Positions 9,441-20,954 of a stretch of DNA of 64,000 nt are shown in pieces. How positions within the stretch are numbered: position 1 is the first letter of the stretch; every line of letters starts with the position of its first letter. The stretch covers positions 67,973,603 through 68,037,602 of the forward strand of contig NC_080081.1 of assembly GCF_949987535.1 (NCBI RefSeq), read 5' to 3'. The translations under genes and the position numbers were made by a program. The DNA comes from Balaenoptera acutorostrata (lineage: Eukaryota; Chordata; Mammalia; Artiodactyla; Balaenopteridae). Under the pieces are notes generated by a model, which was not told where the DNA came from, ran no database searches, and saw only the letters and a program-made list of their open reading frames with translations.

Positions 9441-11403
9441 TAGTATTTATGTGAGCATTAAAAACGTGAATACAGTCCAGTGAAATAAACGCTCTCTACA
9501 ACAAACTTTGTGATCTCTCATGTACATGTATTGGGCCTCATGTGATAAGCACAATACAATATCTCACACCTCAGATTAGCCCAAAGAGATTAAAAATCAT
9601 CCATTATTCTAAAGTCTTTAGAGCTTCTCTAGATGATTCATTCAATGTATAAATTACGCCCAATGTCAGAAAAGTCTTCTTTCTAGTAAATAACAAACTT
9701 ATTCTCTCTGTCTTCTGTGGAAAAGATCATTGGCTACAAGTACATAGTCTATCCCAGGAATGTCATAGTAATGTGAGTTCAGAGGTCATAGACAAAGCTG
9801 TTAAACCAGCATTTCCAGTAATGCATTCCATGACCCGATGATTCTGATAATTATTAATACGTGATATAGAAAGAAACAAATGATAGTTAACTTTCATGAT
9901 CAAATGCAATTGCCAAATGCTGTGTTAAACAGAATTAGATAATTTTTTTTTCATAAACCTTCTCAGAGTCTTTTCTATCCTAAGGTGAATTTTGAATTTC
10001 CAACGAAGGGATAAATAATCTTTCCCAAACATATGACCATGGAGTCCTCTTTAAGAAAATTTCTTAGGACTTAGTTTCCCTGGACAGTCTTTTAGAAACT
10101 CTGGTTTCAACTACTCTTCCTTATTCTGCAGCTCATAAAAAAGCCCCCAAAAGTGTTTGGCTACACTTATTAACACGGGGTCACTCTGGAAAGAAGAAAC
10201 TTTAGAGCTTTATGAGTGTGTCACACCTTGGTGTACAACTGAGTACAGATTTTGATGCTGGTGGCTACCCAGAAAATAGGAGGGAATTGATTTGTTGACG
10301 TGGGTGGAAGGAGAGCAAGGAGGTCTAAAGGGAAGGGAAAGGCAATAGGTTATTTCCCTAGAAGCAAATGTCTCACAATTTTGCCAAGGGCCAACCTTAA
10401 ACAGGCTAATTCCATAGATTTAATAAAATGTTGGTTAAATCTTCCCTCAAGGTTTCCTTCATGTTTAAAAATTTCAAATCCCTTGAAGGTACTTGCCAAT
10501 CATTTAATAATGTTAATAGTTTTCTTGCGGCTCAGTAAAAAACTAAAGTGCAAGCTGGGCATCTGCAATTTATAACCTATCAGGTTAGCTCCTTTACACA
10601 GAAAGGAAAAAGACATTAAATCAGAACTGAGTTGCCTACGGGTACAACATATATAGAGAGAAAAACTGGAGCTGATTCTGTCTGCCTCTTCTAAATATTT
10701 TTGGTATAATGACTCTTCACATATAGGGAATTTAGGTACATTAATTCCACCTAAGTGAACTACAAAGCACATGATCTATTCGAAATTATCCATTCTAATA
10801 CCTGTGTATGTTTACACATGCAATCCAGTTAATAGATGTTTTTCCGTATAATACCTGAAGGAACTATGAATCTGTTCATATGCTCCTGTGGAAAATATGT
10901 GTTAGCAAAAGGGAAGGAAACAGGGATCTATACCAATCAGATTAGTCTGTGTTTTCATTAGCTACAAAGCTGCGGAAATTTGGCAGGAGTAACTTTCAGG
11001 GCTATTTCAACTGCAGCCAGCCACTTCCCCACCACCTCCCCTAATCTTAAGGTTTTATAGATGCACACAATTTGTACAGACTTGTAGGAAATTATGCACT
11101 GAAAAAAAGTTGCTGATTTATAAACTAGGTTAAAATCCCCTACCTACATCCTCCACTGAAAATTTCTTTTTGTCATGGAATAGAACAGCTTTGGAACTCT
11201 ACCTACAATAATACAATAAAAACAATGTATTTTGCATAATTCATTTAGAAATATTTTTTGAAGATTAAATGTATACCAGAAAAATCCTCAACCAAAGGAA
11301 AAGTATGACAAGAATTGCTTCATGAGTAAATGATGGTTTAAGAAATCTCCCAGAGTAGATCTTAAATGTTCTCACCATAAAAAGAAGTGGTAATTATGTG
11401 CCA
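9441..11403. other. Unassigned stretch
   Basis: I see no gene, strong repeat or RNA gene here. Open frames at 10300-10575 (+) and 10500-10772 (-) are short, compositionally ordinary and match nothing I know. A modest pyrimidine-rich patch lies around 11015-11045. Confidence 0.45.
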
Positions 11404-12200
11404 TGATGAAGGTGTTAGCTAATTGCTATGGTGATAATTGTTTTAAAATATATAAGTTTAAAACCATAATTCAAAAAGAGTCATGTACCACAATGTTCAT
11501 TGCAGTTCTATTTACAATAGCCAGGACATGGAAGCAACCTAAGTGTCCATCGACAGATGAATGGATAAAGAAGATGTGGCACATATATACAATGGAATAT
11601 TACTCAGCCATAAAAAGAAACGAAATTGAGTTATTTGTAGTGAGGTGAGTGGACCTAGAGACTGTCATACAGAGTGAAGTAAGTCAGAAAAAGAAAGATA
11701 AATACCGTATGCTAACACATATATATGGAATCTAAAAAAAAAAAGAAAAATGGTTCTGAAGAACCTAGGTTCAGGACAGGAATAAAGACGTAGATGTAGA
11801 GAATGGACTTGAGGTCACAGGAAGGGGGAAGGGTAAGCTGGGACGAAGTGAGAAAGTGGCATGGACTTATATATACTACCAAATGTAAAATAGATAGCTA
11901 ATGGGAAGAAGCTGCACAGCACAGGGAGATCAGCTTGATGCTTTGTCACCACCTAGAGAGGTGGGATAGGGAGGGTGGAAGGGAGACGCAAGAGGGAGGA
12001 GATATGGGGGTATATGTATAGGTATAGCTGATTCACTTTGTTATAAAGCAGAAACTAACACACCATCGTAAAGCAATTATACTCCAGTAAAGGTGTTAAA
12101 AATATATATATGTTTATCAAATCAAATCAACACCTTGTACAACTTAAATTTACACAATATTATATGTTAATTATACCTCAGTAAAGGTGAGGGAAAACAT
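11404..12200 (+). repeat. Older L1-type 3' end, split by a younger L1 insertion
   Basis: The left piece (11404-11460, 'gatgaaggtgttagctaattgctatggtgataattg') and the right piece (12117-12200, 'caccttgtacaacttaaatttacacaat...aattatacctcagtaaa') together match the order seen uninterrupted at about 14046-14162 ('gatgaaggatgttcactaaac...gtgataatcatt...ctgtacaccttaaac...aattatatctcaataaa'). Removing the L1 at 11461-12098 and one target copy therefore restores a continuous older element, whose family I can only call an old L1-type 3' end. Confidence 0.6.
11461..12098 (+). mobile_element. 5'-truncated L1, 3' end only
   Basis: It begins inside ORF2 (ACCATAATTCAAAAAGAGTC) and carries the last ORF2 codons with WKQPKCPSTDEWIKKM and MEYYSAIKRNEIE. 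A 3'UTR follows, containing 'actaccaaatgtaaaatagatagctaatgggaag' and ending near AAAGGTGTTAAA. The flanks AAAATATATAAGTTTA (11445-11460) and AAAAATATATATATGTTTA (about 12098-12116) look like a target-site duplication altered by TA-repeat slippage. The 3'UTR type equals that of 18009-19148 and 50716-50995. Confidence 0.9.
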
Positions 12201-13424
12201 TTCTCCCAGTCAAGACCTTTCCTCCATCCTTTGAACCCTATCCAATGTTTAATTCCACAGTATAATTCCTCTCCAAATTTCACTTCTAATAAAGACTTAA
12301 TTTCCATTCATGACTCCACTCTTCCTAATACTACTACTCCTAATAATAATAACAATAATTATAATGTTTAACATTATATATTACATGTACAACAAAATAT
12401 ATAGCATATTTTGCCAACAAGACCTGCCTCCCATATTCTAGGGATATTAGGGCTTATCTAGCAATGCTACATCTCAGCTCAAAAAAACTAAGTTTTCCTA
12501 AACCTTGTCATGTAATGTTCTATCTGAAAAATTATAACTTCATGTTCCTAAGTAAAGGGGATTCTGAAGTACAAGAACTATGAATATTTTCACTAGAATT
12601 TAGAAATTTATGCTCTGAAACACACAAAAACTATTTCACTACTTGGGGGAGGGATTGCAATAAGGATTTTATGAATAATTTCCTTTATTTTCACATTTTG
12701 GGGCTTTCTTTCTTCATATTTTCTATCAAAGTCAAGTTAGAAGACTTTATTGAAGGTTAGTCATGTTGTTGAATGGAATATTTCACAGAACTGGGGTAAG
12801 TTTCCATACATTCCCAGTCAAAGAGCCAGCATTACTGATTACTTAATGCATACTTTAACTTATTATTTTAGTAAATGTTTATGCTGAAATTGCCCATAGT
12901 GTTGCCTAGGCACCCACATACAACCACATCCTACAGAAATTATCTAGATAGGCAAGGTTTCAGACTGTGGTGCAGTTACTGCAAAACAATGAAACAATTG
13001 CATATACATATCAAAGACTTGAGATCTCTTTTAGCAGACATAGGAGCAGGACTATTAAATTAGCAACACCCATGAAATATAGGAATCTTGTTGAATTTCA
13101 TTAACAAACGCAGCTTAAAATATTTAACATTATTGCTACCCTATATTTTTATATTGTTTTCAAACTTGTTTACAAAACTTAAACAGAGATTAGAAAGGTA
13201 TGCTGAGTTGCCTATTGTTTTCATTTCTGATACTGTCCCAGATGTTCACTAAGTAACTTCTGATAGCTTCTTGTGTTGCTTCTTATTTTTCCAATATATC
13301 CTTTATTTCCAGCTGCATATCAAAGGACATGCCCTCCATACTCTTTCAAGTACCAGTGATTAAGTGTACGCCTCCCAAGTGGGAGTTCAAGTTAGAAGGA
13401 ATGCTAATCTTAAGAAAGTCACTC
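12201..13424. other. Unassigned AT-rich stretch
   Basis: It contains a simple-sequence patch of TAATAATAAT/AACAATAAT type around 12320-12365 and otherwise nothing I can name. A 62-codon open frame at 12875-13063 (+) has no recognisable features. Confidence 0.45.
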
Positions 13425-13936
13425 CAAGAACATGGCATATCTCTCCATCTGTTTGTATCATCTTTGATTTCTTTCACCAGTGTCTTATAGTTTTCTGCAT
13501 GCAGGTCTTTTGTCTCCTTAGGTAGGTTTATTCCTAGGTATTTTATTCTTTTTGTTGCATTGGTAAATGGGAGTGTTTCCTTAATTTCTCTTTCAGATTT
13601 TTCATCATTAGTGTATAGGAATGCAAGAGATTTCTGTGCATTAATTTTGTATCCTGCTACTCTACCAAATTCGTTGATTAGCTCTAGTAGTTTTCTGGTA
13701 GCACCTTTAGGATTCTCTACGTATAGTATCATGTCATCTGCAAACAGTGACAGCTTTACTTCTTCTTTTCTGATTTGGATTCCTTTCATTTCTTTTTCTT
13801 CTCTGATTGTTCTGGCTAAGACTTCCAAAACTATGTTGAATAATAGTGGTGAGAGTGGACAACCTTGTCTTGTTCCTGATCTTAGAGGAAATGGTTTCAT
13901 TTTTTCACCATTGAGAATGATGTTGGCTATGGGGGA
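13425..13936 (-). mobile_element. Internal L1 ORF2 fragment (RT domain), no 3' end
   Basis: On the minus strand this encodes L1 reverse transcriptase from [17 protein letters not shown] through the catalytic FADD (13733-13744) to [13 protein letters not shown], in one open frame of about 160 codons. The closest relative in the window is the L1 at 3408 (positions about 7190-7690). It has neither an upstream part nor an ORF2 end, 3'UTR or A-tail, so it is not a simple 5'-truncated insertion. The flanks are AAGTCACT on the low side and a GGGGGAAAAAAA stretch on the high side. I found no convincing target-site duplication. Confidence 0.9.
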
Positions 13937-13964
13937 AAAAAATGCAGCTGTATTTTATATATAA

Positions 13965-14232
13965 GAGTTGTTAAGAGAGTAAACCCTGAGTTCTCATCAC
14001 AAGGGAAAAACCTTTTTTTCTTTGCCTTTTGTATCTTATATGAGATGAAGGATGTTCACTAAACTTATTGTGATAATCATTTCATGATGTATGTAAGTCA
14101 AATCATTATGCTGTACACCTTAAACTGATATAGTGCTGTATGTCAATTATATCTCAATAAAACTGGAAGAAAAATCAAAACAAGCAAAAAAATGAATAAA
14201 CACAAATATTTTTTAAAACTCTAAAAAAAAAA
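13965..14232 (+). repeat. Older L1-type 3' end
   Basis: The phrases 'gtgataatcatttcatgatgtatg', 'ctgtacaccttaaactg' and 'caattatatctcaataaaactgg' followed by an A-rich tail to 14232 mark the 3' terminus of an old LINE. It is the same type as the interrupted copy at 11404-12200. The start is uncertain. Confidence 0.55.
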
Positions 14233-14937
14233 AGTCACTATTCTCCCCTATGTCATAATATGGGGAACAATTGTGACAGTACACCTATAAATAAGGCCCA
14301 GCTTAGTTTCAAGAATATCATACCTTCTTATTGACTCTGGTTCTACTGTTTGTAGTTGGTCTTGGTATGCTACCAATAATTCAATGAAGGTCATGCCCCA
14401 TTTTTTCTTATCATAATGCAAAAAAGTATGTATTACTTATTGTAACAGTTTTCATGCTAGTTATATTCATGCCTTTCTTCTTTCACTTTCCTGTACTTCT
14501 TATACAGATTGACCTGTGACCTTCCTGTGTTTTTATGCTCAGATATTTTCAATTAAAATACTTATTATTTTATTATAAATTAGTGTTCTTCTACTTCTCT
14601 TTATATTAAAGTTAGACTCAGAGAATTATATTCATAAATGTTTAAATTATGTTGTAGGCAGTTTACCTTAACTATGAATTTTATTTCAGTATGATAAAAG
14701 GAAAATTACAAATAACATTTTATAGAGGGTATTGGCTAATGTACATTGAGAAAACCTGTTTTATAGGACAAGAAGTTTCAAACAAAAGAGCTAAAATAGA
14801 CCTTTTCATATCAAGATTTATGCATCAAATGGCATTGGAAAAGAGATAAGGTAAACAACGAGATTATTTTAGAAAGAAATCCATGAGGATATACATCATG
14901 ACAAATTCCTATTATATGTTCATAAAAGTATATGAAG
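14233..14937. other. Unassigned AT-rich stretch
   Basis: I recognise no gene or repeat with confidence here. Confidence 0.4.
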
Positions 14938-15375
14938 AAACTGAAATACATACCATATGATTCGAACTATATGACATTCTAGAAAAAGCAAAAACCACGG
15001 TGACAATAAAAAGATCAGTGGTTACCATGGAGGGAAGGAAGGGAGCACAGAGGATTTTTAGGGCAGTAAAAATATTCTATATGATAGTATAGTGATGAAT
15101 ATATGTCATTACACATTTGTCCAAACTCATAGAATGTACAACACCAAGAGTGAACCCTAAAGGAAGCTACAGACTTCAGGTGATTATGATGTGTTAATTG
15201 TTATGATGTGGGCTCATCAATTACAACGAATGTACCAATCCAGTGGGGGATGTTGATAACGGGGAAGGTTATACCTATGTGAGGGCAGGAGCTATATGGG
15301 AAATTTTACCTTCCTCAGAATTTTGCTGTGAACCCAAAACTGTTCAAAAAATAAGTTTTTAAAAATAATAATAAT
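14938..15375 (+). repeat. Ancient L1 (L1M-type) 3' end
   Basis: The order 'gtgacaataaaaagatcagtggttacc', 'gcacagaggatttttagggcagt', 'gaatgtacaacaccaagagtgaaccctaa', 'gtgggggatgttgataa' and 'ttttgctgtgaacccaaaactg', followed by an A/T-rich tail, is the typical 3'UTR of old mammalian L1 elements. It is 5'-truncated and has no coding capacity. Confidence 0.8.
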
Positions 15376-17996
15376 TTGCGGGTGATGGTAAGTGCTAAGG
15401 ACAAAAAGTCTAGAAAGGATACAGAGAATGCCCATTTATACAGATCATCGGGGAAAAAAGGAGAGTGAAACAGACAGTAGCAATGCAATAAGCAACATTT
15501 TCCTGCATTAGTTTTACATTTACAGAGTTTAGATCCCAAATTTTAGGGTTTTTAAATTATATTTATTTTAATTATAGAGATAATTTCAACAATTTTTTTT
15601 ACAAAATAAACATAATATTTTATAAAAAATAGTTGCCTTCAAATGCAAAGAAAGCAACAATGACCATATATTTGTATAACCTTCAGGTCTTTTTTTAATA
15701 TACAAATGTGTTACTTTAAAACACCATAAAATTTTATAACTTATATTTTTCTTTGTTATCATTATTCTGCTATTATTCCACAACATTCATAATCATCACT
15801 TTTGTCATTATATGATATATTACTGAAGAGATAAATTATAATTAACTTAAACATTGCTCTACTATTAAATCTTTATATTGTTTCAAGTATTTTACAGTTT
15901 TAAGTAACAGTGCCATAAATATATTTAATCACTTGTATTTTCTCCATATTTCAGATGACTATATTAGACTAGCATATAAGAAGAAGTGAGATTATGGGTC
16001 GGTGAGATTTAAAGGAAACCTTTACACCTCTTGGCAAATATTGCCCAAATAGGTTGTACCAATATAAATGCATAATCAATACAATTACTGTCTCAGCACT
16101 GTTTTCTAACATTGGAAGCTCATTGTTTTAACTGAAATATCCTACAAAAATTAATAGGATATAGCATTTTCCCTTAAGAATTCATAACATAATAGGAGAA
16201 ATAAATGCATAAATAATCATAATACTTTGGGATACACAGTCTAATGGAAGTTATTGATTTACACCAAGATTAATGCATACATACGCGTATGTAGGTATTT
16301 TCTCCTCTATTCCCTATTATCTATTTAAGGATATGGCTTTCTAGATCTTTTTAAGTATTACAAACAACGTTTGCCTTCCAAGTAGTGGGATTTCAAGCTA
16401 AGGTGTATGTCATTTGAGAAAGTGTCTACCAATGACAATCACTTTCCTGTTTTGATTCTAAAATTCCCATATAATATAGGCAATAGTGAAACATACTAAA
16501 TTTAGCAAAAGTAGATTTATTTGTTCATTTATTCATGAAGCATTGGCACTTATCTTCCAAAATCAGCATGGCCAAAGGGCAAAGAACCTTATGAAATTGC
16601 CAATATTTGATTTTATAAAGACCTACAAAAATACAATTTCATTAGTTCAACATAATATATATATATACATATATAAATGAGTGTGTGTGTGATTTTTTTG
16701 TTTTGTTTTGAAGTTTAATGTTAGATATACTTTCCGTCAGAAGGGAGTGAGAATTCAGTGTCAGAGAAAGTTGTTTGTGCTGATCTCTAAGAGATGTGCA
16801 GGGGTTCAGCAAATAGAGAGTCCAGCTTCCACAAAAGGAATTTAGAATAAACAAACCCATGAAAGCATGAAAGGACATGGCATGGCCAGGAAATGTGTCC
16901 AGCTTGTCTAGCACTTAGTTCTTGTATGGAGGAAGGGAAGGTGCCTAGAACAGCATTCTTTTGGCCCTAAAAACTCTAGCTATTCTTTTGGCCCTAAAAA
17001 CTCACAGCAATGTCCTAATAATTACCAGTTCTCACCTAAGCATAAATTAACATTCTGTTCTAAAAGGGGATGCATCAAAGTTTTAGATATACAGATATGC
17101 TCTCTTTCACTTCATAGCCCAAACATTCTAGACTTTTATAGTTCTTCTGTTAACTTACATGAATTTTTTTCTCCCCTCACTAACAAACCTTATCATTTCA
17201 ACCTCTAAAAGTTTTTCTACTACATCATACAACCCTCATTTCTCATGTCTAAAGCAAGTTCATTTATATAACCTCTGAATGAGAGCCTCTAGAATAAAAA
17301 TGTGAGGTTTAGTACTGGGATTTTGCAAATACAATTTTGACTTCTTAGTGGCCATTTTTGCTTAGTTTATATTTAGGATTGGGTTCCACAGTTGAGACAG
17401 CCAAGAGGCTAAACTGACAATCTGGAGTATGATATTCACCTACTGTACTGAGTGGTTCAAAATTAATGAACCTAATCTCCCAAAGTCCAGTATAATAACC
17501 TATCAACTATATAAACTATTTTGATTCTGGGCACTGAAGTCTGTGATTGGTACAATGAGTGCTATTGCCCACCCAGATGTAAACATATAAAAATGGGAAG
17601 GTATCTCTTCAAGAGAACAACCACAGGAGACTGAATGTCTGGCATTGCCATTCAAAAGAAAACTTTTCTATTTTCCTACTTCTTCTTTGCCTTTTACCCT
17701 TTGACCAGGCTAAGTTTGGAACAAGAACACATCTAATAAATAAATCTAATTCCACTGAGCTAAACTTGATATCATTTACCAATATCTATGGTACATGAGA
17801 ATTTCAGAATTAAAACAGAATTACTATCATTGGTAGCTTTTCCTAAAAGGAATACTAAAAAAAGGCAAATTTACTGACACAAAGTTAATGTATTTTGAAC
17901 CGGCCAAGTTCTTCAAACTTGGTAAAATCTGATCCTACAACTGTGAAAGCAAATCTAAGTGAATTGGGAAGTCTGTATTGTTTTGCTATGCTGATT
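15376..17996. other. Unassigned AT-rich stretch with simple repeats
   Basis: It contains long A/T runs around 15550-15610, a (TA)n/(TG)n microsatellite at about 16656-16691, and a 27-bp direct duplication at 16955-17008. No gene is supported. Short open frames on both strands (for example 16642-16914 minus) match nothing known. Confidence 0.45.
16955..17008. repeat. 27-bp direct tandem duplication
   Basis: ATTCTTTTGGCCCTAAAAAC occurs twice with a 27-base period (starts at 16955 and 16982). The last few bases of the units differ. It looks like a local slippage duplication. Confidence 0.9.
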
Positions 17997-18008
17997 ACAT
18001 TACTTTTT

Positions 18009-19148
18009 AATTTTTTTATTTAGAATTCTTCTTAACATCTTTATTGAAGTGTAATTGCTTTACAATGGTGTATTAGTTTCTGCTTTATAACAAAGTGAAT
18101 CAGCTATACATATACATATATCCCCATATCTCCTACCTCTTGCGTCTCCCTCCCACCCTCCCTATCCCACCCCTCTAGGTGGTCACAAAACACCGAGCTG
18201 ATCTCCCTGTGCTATGCGGCTGCTTCCCACTAGCTATCTGTTTTACATTTGGTAGTGTATATATGTCCATGCCACTCTCTCACTTCATCCCAGCCTACCC
18301 TTCCCCCTCCCCGTGTCCTCAAGTCCATTCTCTATGTCTGCGTCTTTATTCCTGTCCTGCCCCTAGGTTCTTCAGAACCATTTTGTTGTTGTTTTTTTTA
18401 TATTCCATATATATGTGTTAGCATACGATATTTGTTTTTCTCTTTCTGACTTACTTCACTGTGTATGACAGACTCTAGGTCCATCCACCTCACTACAAAT
18501 AACTCAATTTTGTTTCTTTTTATGGCTGAGTAATATTCCATTGTATGTATGTGCCACATCTTCTTTATCCATTCATCTGTTGATGGACACTTAGGTTGCT
18601 TCCATGTCCTGGCTATTGTAAATAGAGCTGCAATGAACATTGTGGTACATGACTCTTTTTGAATTATGGTTTTCTCAGGGTATATGCCCAGTAGTGGGAT
18701 TGCTGGGTCGTATGGTAGTTCTATTTTTAGTTTTTTAAGGAACCTCCATACTGTTCTCCATAGTGGCTGTATCAATTTACATTCCCACCAACAGTGCAAG
18801 AGGGTTCCCTTTTCTCCACACCCTCTCCAGCATTTATTGTTTCTAGATTTTTTTGATGATGGCCATTCTGACTGGTGTGAGGTGATACTTCACTGTAGTT
18901 TTGATTTGCATTTGTCTAATGATTAGTGATGTTGAGCATCCTTTCATGTGTTTGTTGGCGATCTGTATATCTTCTTTGGAGAAATGTCTATTTAGGTCTT
19001 CTGCCCATTTTTGGATTGGGTTGTTTGTTTTTTTGATATTGAGCTGCATGAGCTGCTTGTAAATTTTGGAGATTAATCCTTGGTCAGTTGTTTCATTTGC
19101 AAATATTTTCTCCCATTCTGAGGGTTGTCTTTTCGTCTTGTTTATGGT
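18009..19148 (-). mobile_element. 5'-truncated L1, 3' 1.1 kb
   Basis: On the minus strand it carries the last part of ORF2, the 3'UTR and a T-rich (A-tail complement) end near 18009-18022. Both flanks read ACATTACTTTTT (17997-18008 and 19149-19160), a 12-bp target-site duplication that defines the ends. The 3'UTR type matches 11461-12098 and 50716-50995 and lacks the G-rich tract of the two long L1 copies. Confidence 0.94.
18398..19148 (-). pseudogene. L1 ORF2p C-terminal part, disrupted
   Basis: Minus-strand frames include [17 protein letters not shown], then, in another frame, [17 protein letters not shown] and MEYYSAIKRNKIELF, ending LTHIYGI with the ORF2 stop at 18398. A frameshift or stop near 18840 (KKI followed by a stop) separates the two parts. 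The HCWWEC end of the Cys-rich motif is kept. It is only the C-terminal fifth of ORF2 and has no RT domain. Confidence 0.9.
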
Positions 19149-19160
19149 ACATTACTTTTT

Positions 19161-19679
19161 TTTAACTTGCTCTTTGCAGTTCAATAGACTTATACAGAGA
19201 GATGCAGAAGAATCACGAGCAAGTAATGCCAGAACCAGAAAACATTCTTCCATGCTAAATCAACTATGGTACATGCCAAAACTGATCTTTAGAGCTCTCA
19301 AATATGCAGCCTTTGGGAGTGGTTTAATATATGACATATTCCATTGATTTCCTTTGGTAAGAACAGTGGAGTTTTCCAGCTGCACATTTTGTTAAACCTA
19401 ATAAATAAGGGTTAACTTTTTAATGCTTGAAGGCAGCCTCATAAGATTTTCTTCAACTGCTATTATAATTTAACCATTATTAAGATCCCACTGAGAAGCA
19501 GGTGTTATCCAGTCCATTTGCCAAGTGATCAAATCCTTATGATGTTGAAAGTTTTTGTCTTTATGGCAAATATGTGTCAAGAGTATTTTTCTCTAGTATC
19601 AACAGAAATTAAGCAGAGTAACCACTTTACTTAGCCTTTTCTTCCATAAACGTAAATTTAAAAAAAAAAAGTAACAATA
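19161..19679. other. Unassigned stretch
   Basis: Nothing recognised. The open frame that runs from the L1 into this region (19066-19347, +) is an artefact of the junction. Confidence 0.45.
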
Positions 19680-19850
19680 ACAGCTAACACATTTAGTCCT
19701 TACAGTTTACATGTATTGCTGTATTTAATCTCCTAAACATTCCTATGAGGTAGGTGCTATTATATTCACATTACACCTAGTATTTAGAAATATAAAGGGC
19801 AGAGAAAAAGTTCAAAATAATTGCCCTTTCAGAGCAAGCCTATGTCATAC
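19680..19850 (-). repeat. MIR SINE
   Basis: The order 'agtttacatgtattgctgtatttaatctcctaaacattcctatgaggtaggtgctatta', then 'agaaatataaagggcagagaaaaagttcaaaataattgccc', follows the reverse complement of the MIR core and tail. It is diverged. Confidence 0.75.
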
Positions 19851-20764
19851 GAAGTAGTACAGAAGGAGGATTCTGATTTGTGTTGATTTGTATCATATAG
19901 TGGTATTTGATTTTTTTACCAAATATGTATGTTTTTACCAAAAGCGTTGTTCTTGTTTCTCACGTATAGTAATGTAAGTAACCTAAGTAAAAGGACAGGT
20001 CTTTACTCTAGATTTAATTTCACCATTTGCTAATCTTATGTAACATGGTATTCTGTGTCTCAGATCTCTTTCACAATAGTACTTATTTCTTTGTTATAAA
20101 TTTATTCTCAACCAGCCAGAGTTCAGTTCTTGATCTTCTCACCTCTTGCCATCTTTATATATACTCACTACCTACATGATCTCATTGGTCCTACTGCTAA
20201 ACACTCGCTGTACCCTGTTGACTTCCACACATATTTCTAGGCTTACTCTTCCCATTAAATTCTAGATTTTTATATCCAAGGTGACCACTCACCCCTGGGA
20301 CAGTTCAAATTTATGCCCATTGTCTTAGATTCCCAGCAGTTAGTAGTCCCTGTCACTCTCAAAGTGTCATGGTTGAAATGATCAATTACATGCTCACCCT
20401 TATTGTACCCAGTTTACTAGTTAATGGATTTCTGAAATTTAAATGATCAAAAGAGAACTTCTGGTTTCCTCTGAAAAAAATCCCATCTGCTTTGTGTTCT
20501 TCATCTCAGAAAACGCAATATCATTCACTCTAGTACTCAAATTATAAAAGTTTGGAGGCATCCTTGGCTCCTCCCATACCTCATAATAAATCAGTTATAA
20601 CTTCAAAGTCTGTATAGAATCTGACCCCTCCTTCACTATGATCTTTGACTAAGTCACTATCATAACTCACCTAAGAAATTAATGAATAAGGATTCTATGA
20701 AAATGTTTCTGTGAGTTAAAATATAAGGTAATAGCAATTCTTGAGTACCCACATCATAATAAGC
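19851..20764. other. Unassigned stretch
   Basis: No gene or nameable repeat seen. Confidence 0.4.
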
Positions 20765-20935
20765 ACTTTATTGATAATAATGGTGAGCATTTATTGCATG
20801 TTTATAACACATTAGTCACTGTTTTAAGTGCTCTATTTTCATTAGCCCAGTAAATCTCACAATAACTCCTAGAGGCAATAGTTTTCCATTTTTAGACAGG
20901 CTCTAAAAAGTAAGTGCCAGAGCAGACTACAAAGC
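20765..20935 (-). repeat. MIR SINE
   Basis: 'gagcatttattgcatgtttataac...cactgttttaagtgctct...cccagtaaatctcacaataactcctagaggcaatag...agtgccagagcaga' follows a reverse-complement MIR. It ends just before the decayed L1 ORF2. Confidence 0.72.
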
Positions 20936-20954
20936 AAGGTAAGTTATATCAGGG

